A DNA stretch of 56,259 nucleotides, taken from positions 1 through 56,259 of the forward strand of contig DASTPP010000175.1 of assembly GCA_035762175.1 (NCBI GenBank), written 5' to 3'. Source of the stretch: DASTPP01 sp035762175. GTDB lineage: Bacteria > Myxococcota_A > Polyangia > Polyangiales > Polyangiaceae. Under the pieces are notes generated by a model. The model was not told where the DNA came from and did not search any database. It saw nothing but the letters and a program-made list of their open reading frames with translations. How positions within the stretch are numbered: position 1 is the first letter of the stretch; each line of letters opens with the position of its first letter. Below, one piece after another: positions 49,310 through 56,259 of the stretch. The position numbers were made by a program, and so were the translations under genes.

Positions 49310-50784
49310 ATGAAGACCACGACCAAGCTCAGCATTCGATGGTTCACGACCCTGCCTCTGCTCGGCCTCGCGGCCGGCATCGTGGGGCCTCTCGCCTGCT
49401 CGGGCGAGTTCAAGACGCGCTGCCCCGACGGCACCGTGCAGAGCGGCGGCGGTGACGTCACCGACCCCGAGGTGTGCAAGGCCCCCGACGAGCTCGGCGG
49501 CTCGGCCGGCGGGTGGGGGGCGGCGGCGGCAGCGGCGGCGTTGGTGGCGAAGGGGGCGGGCCGATGCCGGTCTGCGCGGCCGGCGCGACCCGGTGCGCGA
49601 GCGACGCGCAAGAGACTTGCGGCGAGGGCGGGCAGTGGGGGCCGGCGAAGGCGTGCGACATCGCGTGCGACGCGGCGGGCAGCGCGTGCGTGGTGCCGGT
49701 GCAGGTGGCAGCGGGGGGCGGGTCTGCCTGCGCGCTGCTCAGTGATGGCACCGTTCGCTGCTGGGGCTCCAACAGCTCGGGGCAGCTCGGCAACGGCACA
49801 GACGCGGGATCGCTGACGCCGACGCCCGTCGTAGGGATCGGCAATGCCGAGAAGATCGTCGGCGGGGTGTCGGGGTTCTGTACCATTGGCCACGATAAGA
49901 GCGCGGCCTGCTGGGGCTCCAACGAAGATGGGCAAATTGCGCCCAATGCAAATGGCGCCAACGATGTGATTAGGGCCCCGGTCGTGCTCGGCCTCGCGGA
50001 TGTGCGAGACGTTGCGCTGGGCCAGTACAACCTCTGCGCCGTCACGGGCGTGTCGAGCGGTTCGAGCGTGCTGTGTCGAGGCTTCAACACCGTCGGACAA
50101 TTGGGGAACGGCGCTACGGCGCCGTCGATCAATTTTGAAACCGTCAAAGGGTTGCCCGCGTCGAATCGTGCCCTCGGGGTAGGGGGGGGTCATGCCTGTG
50201 CCGTCACTGAACAAGGGGCTACCTTTTGCTGGGGTGGTGGGACTCAGGGTCAAACTGGCGACCCCGCGCGGGCTGACGCTACGGAGGCTGTTCCGATCGG
50301 CGGGAACGCGTCGGTGGGGGTGCTTCAAATTGCCTTGTCGCACCTTGGAACGTTGGCGGTTCGAGATGACGGGGCGCTTCTCGCGTGGGGCGGCGTTGTG
50401 GGCGCCAATCCGTCCGAGGGAGGTCAGCAGCATCAACCCAGGCTTATCGATGTTGGCATGAAGGTGCTGGGGGTTTCCACGGCGCTTTCTCACACTTGGT
50501 TTGTAGGCGAAGAGGGCTCGGTTTGGTGCTTCGGGTATAACTCTTCCGGCCAGGTGGGCATTGTCTGCCCGGAGGCCGAGGCATGCGAGGGAGACTATGT
50601 TAATAAACCGGTGAGGCTTGGCGCCGAGTGGGCCGCCACCCACCAAGTGGCCGCCGGTAGCTCGCACTCGTGCGCTTTGTCGACATCGAACGAGGTTTAT
50701 TGCTGGGGTAGCAACAGCGTCGGGCAATTGGGTATTGGGCACGCGAGCGACTACGAGCCCCCGTCGAAGGTCGTGTGGAAGTAG
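49310..50784 (+). pseudogene. RCC1-repeat lipoprotein, broken by a frameshift at a G6 run
   Basis: From ATG 49310 the first frame encodes a lipoprotein signal (TTLPLLGLAAGIVGPLAC), a short Cys-containing start (CPDGTVQSGG, PEVCKAPDELGG), and the beginning of a Gly linker. At the G6 run 49515-49520 the frame slips. One extra G would join it to the second frame, which reads GGGGGSGGVGGEGGG and then a 350-residue folded part. That part has a Cys-rich start (CASDAQETCGEGG) and seven RCC1/BLIP-type blades, such as CWGSNSSGQLGNG, CRGFNTVGQLGNG, CFGYNSSGQVG and CWGSNSVGQLGIG, a full propeller. Base use from about 49890 is clearly AT-richer than in neighbours. It is either a sequencing slip, a phase-variable gene or a recent pseudogene. 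Confidence 0.75.
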
Positions 50785-50925
50785 CCCTGCGTGCCGCTCG
50801 GTCGCCTGGTCTCGCTCCGGCTCGCGACGCCGTCCGTTCGGTGCCGCGTCGCCAGGCGCCGTCCGAAGCGGGGGGTGCGGGCCGCCCTTGACGCCCCTCC
50901 CTTTCTCCAGCTTATCTTGCCGGCC

Positions 50926-51582
50926 ATGAAGAACACGTGGCTTTCTTTGGCGGCTCTCGCCCTGGGCGTGGCGCTATCGCTCGGGGCTTGCGGTGACGAC
51001 GACGATGACGTCCCGAACACGGGCGGCACGGGCGGCCGGGCTGGCAGCGGCACAGGCGGTACGGGCACCGGCGGCACCGGCACGGGCGGCTCGGGCGGCA
51101 GCGCCATGGGCGCGGGTGGCGGTGCCGGCACCGGCGGCGCGGCCGGCACGGGCGGCACGGCGGGCCAGGGCGGCGGGGGCGCGGGCGGCGCGGCCGGCAA
51201 CGCGGGGGCGGCGGGGCAGGGCGGTGCGGCGCCGGTGTCGTTCAGCCAGGTCTTGGCCGAGTTCTCACTCCCGCCCCCAGAGAGGGGGTGCATGGGGTGT
51301 CACGCCGCGGGGGACGAGCCTCCCCTTGGCGGGCTCGTGATCTCGTACGAGAATCTCCGTAACGGCAGCACTTTCAAGACCGCTTGCGATGACTATCAGA
51401 AGTATGTCGATACGACGGACGTAAATAAGAGCTTCCTCTTGGCCAAGCTCGACCCGACCGTGCCTCTTCCTGCTGACAGCACCTGTGGCGCCCTTATGCC
51501 GACGGGTACTGCTCCTTCTGAAGTCGACCCCGCGCTCATCGCCCTCGTCCGTCAGTGGATCATCGACGGCGCCAACCCTTAA
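50926..51582 (+). CDS. Lipoprotein with a single c-type heme motif
   Basis: The 218-residue protein has a lipoprotein signal (LSLAALALGVALSLGACGDDDD; Cys near residue 21). About 75 residues of Gly/Thr/Ala linker (GTGGTGTGG, GAGGAAGNAG) follow, then a folded end with ERGCMGCHAAGDEPP. CMGCH is a CxxCH heme-binding motif, and a Met after it (ALMPTGTAPSEVDPALIALVRQWI) fits the sixth ligand and last helix of a cytochrome-c-like domain. This layout is common among Myxococcota lipoproteins of unknown electron-transfer role. ATG 50926 is chosen because it starts the signal peptide; the longer frame reads noncoding DNA. Confidence 0.75.
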   Translation: MKNTWLSLAALALGVALSLGACGDDDDDVPNTGGTGGRAGSGTGGTGTGGTGTGGSGGSAMGAGGGAGTGGAAGTGGTAGQGGGGAGGAAGNAGAAGQGGAAPVSFSQVLAEFSLPPPERGCMGCHAAGDEPPLGGLVISYENLRNGSTFKTACDDYQKYVDTTDVNKSFLLAKLDPTVPLPADSTCGALMPTGTAPSEVDPALIALVRQWIIDGANP

Positions 51583-51702
51583 CCCCTTCGCCCCCGGCGC
51601 GCGGGCCTGCCGTGCGCCCAAGGCCGTCGTCGCTCGCGCCTTCGCCGGGCGCGTCACCGCAGGCGTCTTCGAACGACCGCCGGGTCGTCGCCCGGGCGCG
51701 GC

Positions 51703-51905
51703 TTACCCCGCCGCCGCGAGGTGCCGGTCGAAGTGGGCGAAGATGAGGCGCCAGGCCTCTTCGGCCGTCTCGGAGTCGTAGCGCACGCGGAAGAAGGGCC
51801 GCGTCAGGGCGGCGGCCAGGGGGTGGTGGCCGTCGGTCACGAACGAGTGGCCGACGTTCGCGAAGGTGTGGGCCTCGGCCTGGACGCCGAGGCGGGCCTC
51901 GGGCG
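51703..51905 (-). pseudogene. C-terminal remnant of a dienelactone hydrolase-like gene
   Basis: The last 65 or so residues of this frame read LGVQAEAHTFANVGHSFVTD, then YDSETAEEAWRLIFAHFDRHL and a stop. This matches the end of dienelactone hydrolases, including the catalytic His in VGHSF. The N-terminal 170-200 residues with the nucleophile Cys and the Asp are absent; what lies upstream (to 52027) is Arg/Pro-rich noncoding DNA and a divergent gene. It is a truncated gene, not a functional enzyme. Confidence 0.6.
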
Positions 51906-52026
51906 GGTGCGCCGAGGTGTGCGAGGCGGCGGCGCGCCCGTTCGGGGCGGACGGGCGCGAAGGCTGAGGCGGTCGTGGCGGGCTCGCGCCCCCCTGGGCG
52001 GGCCGCGGTGGTGGCATACTCGGCGC

Positions 52027-52851
52027 GTGCGCATCGTCTGGGCGACCGACGTCCATGTGAACTTTCTCGACCCCGAGGGCCGGCGCGCGTTCGGCCGCGA
52101 GCTCGTCCGTACCCGGCCCGACGCGGTCATTCTGTCGGGCGACATCAGCGAGGCGCCGGCGTTCGCCGACGATCTCGGGGCCTTGGCCGAAGAGGTCAGG
52201 TGCCCGCTCTACTTCGTGCTCGGCAACCACGACTTCTACCGGGGCAGCATCGGCGCGATGCGCGCCCTCGCGCGCCGGCTGCCCGCGCGCTGGCCGCGGG
52301 TGCGCTGGCTGCCCGCCTCGGGCGTCGTGCGCCTCGGCGGGGGGGTGGCGCTCGTGGGCGTCGACGGCTGGGGCGACGGGCGGGCGGGCGACCCCGAGGG
52401 CACGGGGGTGATGCTCAACGACTTCGCCTACATCGACGAGCTCGCGGGGCTGCCCCGGCCGGCGCTGCTCGCGAAGGTGCGCGCGCTCGGCGACGAGGAG
52501 GCGCGGCTCGCGGCGCGGCTGCTCGACGAGGCGCTCGCCGACTTCAGGCACCTGCTCTTCGTGACGCACGTGCCGCCCTTCGTCGAGGCGTGCTGGCACG
52601 AGGGCGAGGTGTCGAACGACGAGTGGCTGCCCTGGTTCACGTGCGTCTCGCTCGGCCGGGTGCTGCGGGGCCGGCTCGCGGCCGAGCGGCGCTGCGAGGC
52701 GACGGTGCTCTGCGGGCACACGCACGGCGCGGGCTTCGCGCAGATCTTGCCGAACTTGCGGGCGTATACCGGGGGCGCCGAATACGGTGCGCCGCGCGTC
52801 GCGGGGCTCGTCGAGATCGGGCCCGGGGGCGTGCGCGTCGTGCCCGGCTGA
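52027..52851 (+). CDS. Metallophosphoesterase (calcineurin-like)
   Basis: This 274-residue protein starts at GTG 52027 with VRIVWATDVHVNFLD (DxH). It has VILSGDISEAPAF (GDxxE), YFVLGNHDFYRGS (GNHD), FVTHVPPFVEACWHEG and VLCGHTHGAG (GHTH). All the metal ligands of the family are present and it looks complete and cytoplasmic. It is unlike the larger metallophosphoesterase at 45173, with no membrane part. The substrate is unknown. The start is the first possible one after the end of the hydrolase remnant, and it reads straight into the first beta strand. Confidence 0.88.
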   Translation: MRIVWATDVHVNFLDPEGRRAFGRELVRTRPDAVILSGDISEAPAFADDLGALAEEVRCPLYFVLGNHDFYRGSIGAMRALARRLPARWPRVRWLPASGVVRLGGGVALVGVDGWGDGRAGDPEGTGVMLNDFAYIDELAGLPRPALLAKVRALGDEEARLAARLLDEALADFRHLLFVTHVPPFVEACWHEGEVSNDEWLPWFTCVSLGRVLRGRLAAERRCEATVLCGHTHGAGFAQILPNLRAYTGGAEYGAPRVAGLVEIGPGGVRVVPG

Positions 52852-52937
52852 GGCCGCGCCGATGATGCGGCGCGTCGCCGCCCGCGGCCCCTTTCGGGCA
52901 TGACGGGCGCCGCGAGCGGCTGTTATGGTCGCCGCGC

Positions 52938-54545
<1,608 letters not shown>

Positions 54546-54548
54546 GGC

Positions 54549-55976
54549 ATGCCGGCCAGCTTCGCCACCGTCACGTACGTCGTCGCGGCCCTGCTCTTCG
54601 TGGCGAGCCTGCGCGGCCTGTCGCACCAGGAGACCGCCCGGCGGGGCAACCTGCTCGGCATCGTCGGCATGGCGCTCGCGGTCGGCGTCACGCTCGCCGC
54701 GCTCTTCGCCGCGACCGACGCGCCCCGCGCCCGGCTCGCCGTCGCCCCGTCCGACCTCGGGGTGCTCGGCGGCGCCATCGCCGTCGGCGGCGTCATCGGC
54801 GCCGTGCTCGCCGCGCGCGTCGCCATGACCTCGATGCCCGAGCTCGTGGCCGTCCTGCACAGCTTCGTCGGCGCCGCCGCCGTGCTCGTCGGCGTCGGCA
54901 CCTTCGTCGAGGGCCGGGCCCACGACACCGCCCACGTCGTCGAGATCTACGTCGGGGTGCTCGTCGGCGCCGTCACCTTCACCGGCTCGATCGTCGCCTT
55001 CCTCAAGCTGCGCGGCACCATCGGCAGCCGCCCGCTGCTCTTGCCCGGCCGCCACGTCGCCAACCTGGCCGCGCTCGCCGCCTGCGTCGCGCTCGCCGCC
55101 TGGGGCGGCACCGCGCCCGAGCAAGGCCTCGCCGCCCTCGTCGGCGTCACGGCCATCGCCTCGCTGCTCGGCGTGCACCTCGTCCTGGCCATCGGCGGCG
55201 GCGACATGCCCGTCGCCGTCTCGCTGCTCAACAGCTACTCGGGCTGGACGGCCTCGGCCGCGGGCTTCATGCTCGGCAGCGACCTGCTCGTCATCACCGG
55301 CGCGCTCGTCGGCTCGAGCGGCGCCATTCTCAGCTACATCATGTGCAAGGCGATGAACCGCTCGATCTGGCACGTCGTCTTCGGCGGCTTCGGCGACGCC
55401 CCGGCCAAGGCCGGCAAGGCGGGCGCCGGGCCCGAGCGCCCCGTCACGCCGACGAGCGCCGAGGAGACCGCCGACCTCTTGCTGCACGCCAAGAGCGTCG
55501 TCGTCGTGCCCGGCTACGGCATGGCCGTCGCCCAGGCCCAGCACCCGATGAAAGAGATCACCGAGATCTTGCGGAAGAGGGGCGTGCAGGTCCGCTTCGC
55601 GATTCACCCCGTGGCGGGGCGGCTGCCCGGGCACATGAACGTGCTGCTCGCCGAGGCCGCCGTGCCCTACGACATCGTCCAAGAGATGGACGAGATCAAC
55701 GAGGACTTCGACCAGACCGACGTCACGGTCATCGTCGGCGCCAACGACATCGTCAACCCGAGCGCGCTCGAAGACGAGTCGTCGCCCATCTGGGGCATGC
55801 CCGTGCTCGAGGTGTGGAAGTCGGCCAAGGTCGTCATGCTCAAGCGCTCGATGGCCGCGGGCTACGCCGGCGTCGAGAACCCGCTCTGCTTCCGCGAAAA
55901 TACCCTGATGCTCTTCGGCGACGCCAAGCAGTCGGTGCAGAAGCTGCTCGCCTCGCTCGCCGCGAAGGCGGCGTGA
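54549..55976 (+). CDS. pntB: Pyridine nucleotide transhydrogenase subunit beta
   Basis: The 475-residue subunit has eight or nine membrane helices in the first 290 residues (FATVTYVVAALLFVASL to ILSYIMCKAMNRSIWHVVFGG). Domain III, which binds NADP(H), comes last: SVVVVPGYGMAVAQAQHPMK, VRFAIHPVAGRLPGHMNVLL, FDQTDVTVIVGANDIVNP, then VLKRSMAAGYAGVENPLCF-type segments. The GxGxxA/V loop and the NDIVNP motif are intact. It starts at ATG 54549, three bases after pntA, as an operon partner. The 3' side enters a weak hairpin (55984-55999) and a 43-bp tandem array. Confidence 0.93.
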   Translation: MPASFATVTYVVAALLFVASLRGLSHQETARRGNLLGIVGMALAVGVTLAALFAATDAPRARLAVAPSDLGVLGGAIAVGGVIGAVLAARVAMTSMPELVAVLHSFVGAAAVLVGVGTFVEGRAHDTAHVVEIYVGVLVGAVTFTGSIVAFLKLRGTIGSRPLLLPGRHVANLAALAACVALAAWGGTAPEQGLAALVGVTAIASLLGVHLVLAIGGGDMPVAVSLLNSYSGWTASAAGFMLGSDLLVITGALVGSSGAILSYIMCKAMNRSIWHVVFGGFGDAPAKAGKAGAGPERPVTPTSAEETADLLLHAKSVVVVPGYGMAVAQAQHPMKEITEILRKRGVQVRFAIHPVAGRLPGHMNVLLAEAAVPYDIVQEMDEINEDFDQTDVTVIVGANDIVNPSALEDESSPIWGMPVLEVWKSAKVVMLKRSMAAGYAGVENPLCFRENTLMLFGDAKQSVQKLLASLAAKAA

Positions 55977-56024
55977 GGGCGTCGCGGGGCTTTGCCCGCC
56001 GGGGGCACCCCCTCCTGCCTCAGA

Positions 56025-56259
56025 CGGCTCGGGGGACGCTCTTCGAGGCACCCCCCCCTGCCTCGGGCGGCTGTCGCAGAGCCGTTTGGGGCACCCCCTC
56101 CCGCCCCGGACGGCTGTCGCAGAGCCGTTTGGGGCACCCCCTCCCGCCCCGGACGGCTATCGCAGAGCCGTTTGGGGCACCCCCCCCCTGCCTCGGGCGG
56201 CTATCGCAGAGCCGTTTGGGGCACCCCCCCCTGCCTCGGGCGGCTATCGCAGAGCCGCT
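56025..56259. repeat. 43-bp hairpin-forming tandem array after pntB (cut by the window end)
   Basis: Units start with CGGCT at 56025, 56068, 56111, 56154, 56198 and 56241; spacings are 43, 43, 43, 44, 43. Five of the six have CGGCT-(G/A)TCGCAG-AGCCG, a 5-bp stem with a 7-nt loop, followed in every complete one by TTTGGGGCACCCC, a second small dyad. Units two and three are identical. Units four to six share the loop change G to A. The ends vary between CCCGCCCCGGA and CTGCCTCGGG, so the array looks shuffled by unequal exchange. The first unit is degenerate. It continues past the window. Confidence 0.9.

Overview
The window is very GC-rich chromosomal DNA (only a few short AT-rich islands) packed with genes on both strands. 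Several traits point to the Myxococcota, most likely a Sorangium/Polyangium-like member. These are lipoproteins whose lipobox is followed by a Gly/Ala/Thr-rich GGxGG linker, Cys-rich outer-surface repeat proteins, RCC1 and golvesin-type surface domains, long Pro/Ala low-complexity tails, and stand-alone proteins such as an LNS2 lipoprotein. This is inference from style; no rRNA or marker gene settles it. I see no tRNA, rRNA, CRISPR array, insertion sequence or prophage.

Layout. 1-6 kb: end of a glycosyltransferase, a GH1-like hydrolase, a DUF4380-like protein whose open frame runs into an RNA ligase, and an SDR epimerase with a C-terminal extra domain. 6-12 kb: Cys-repeat protein, ArfB rescue factor, LNS2 lipoprotein, a PLD-like protein, a small lipoprotein, the frameshifted tail of an ECF sigma factor, and an SDR with a Pro-rich tail. 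12-20.5 kb: ferredoxin/metallo-beta-lactamase fusion, GlsB/YeaQ protein, DUF7793-like protein, topoisomerase IB, response regulator, pentapeptide K+ channel, RecB-type nuclease, FrnE/DsbA protein, LigD polymerase domain. 20.6-26 kb: lipoprotein, methyltransferase coupled to a small HTH-like protein, HAD phosphatase, HflX, LOG-family protein. 26-30.4 kb: a coupled pair of cell-envelope lipoproteins (amidase with golvesin domain, TolB-like propeller), a striking palindrome array, and a GNAT. 30.5-34 kb: LysR and aldo/keto reductase, a REP-like element, DUF952 and a coiled-coil membrane protein. 34.4-42.8 kb: a three-gene MdtABC-type RND efflux operon. 42-49 kb: topoisomerase III, metallophosphoesterase, kinase-like protein, zinc-motif protein, ChrR-type anti-sigma factor. 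49-52.9 kb: RCC1 lipoprotein (frameshifted), CxxCH lipoprotein, dienelactone hydrolase remnant, second metallophosphoesterase. 52.9-56 kb: pntAB transhydrogenase, then a hairpin tandem array cut by the window end.

The best candidate for something undescribed is at 29443-29676. Six AT-rich dyads of core TTACTA-N4-TAGTAA have centres 41, 43, 42, 42 and 42 bp apart, about four helical turns each, in otherwise GC-rich DNA. Two are perfect palindromes. The array has grown into the 3' end of the preceding lipoprotein gene. A second, unrelated array of 43-bp hairpin units follows pntB. A wider theme is short tandem duplication of gene ends, often copying the stop codon (periods 32, 43, 44, 72 bp), at several unrelated genes. 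A second theme is reading frames that run past the expected protein end into a neighbour (PLD, DsbA, MdtC, DUF4380 to RNA ligase). Both fit a genome in which stops are rare and short repeats expand at gene borders.
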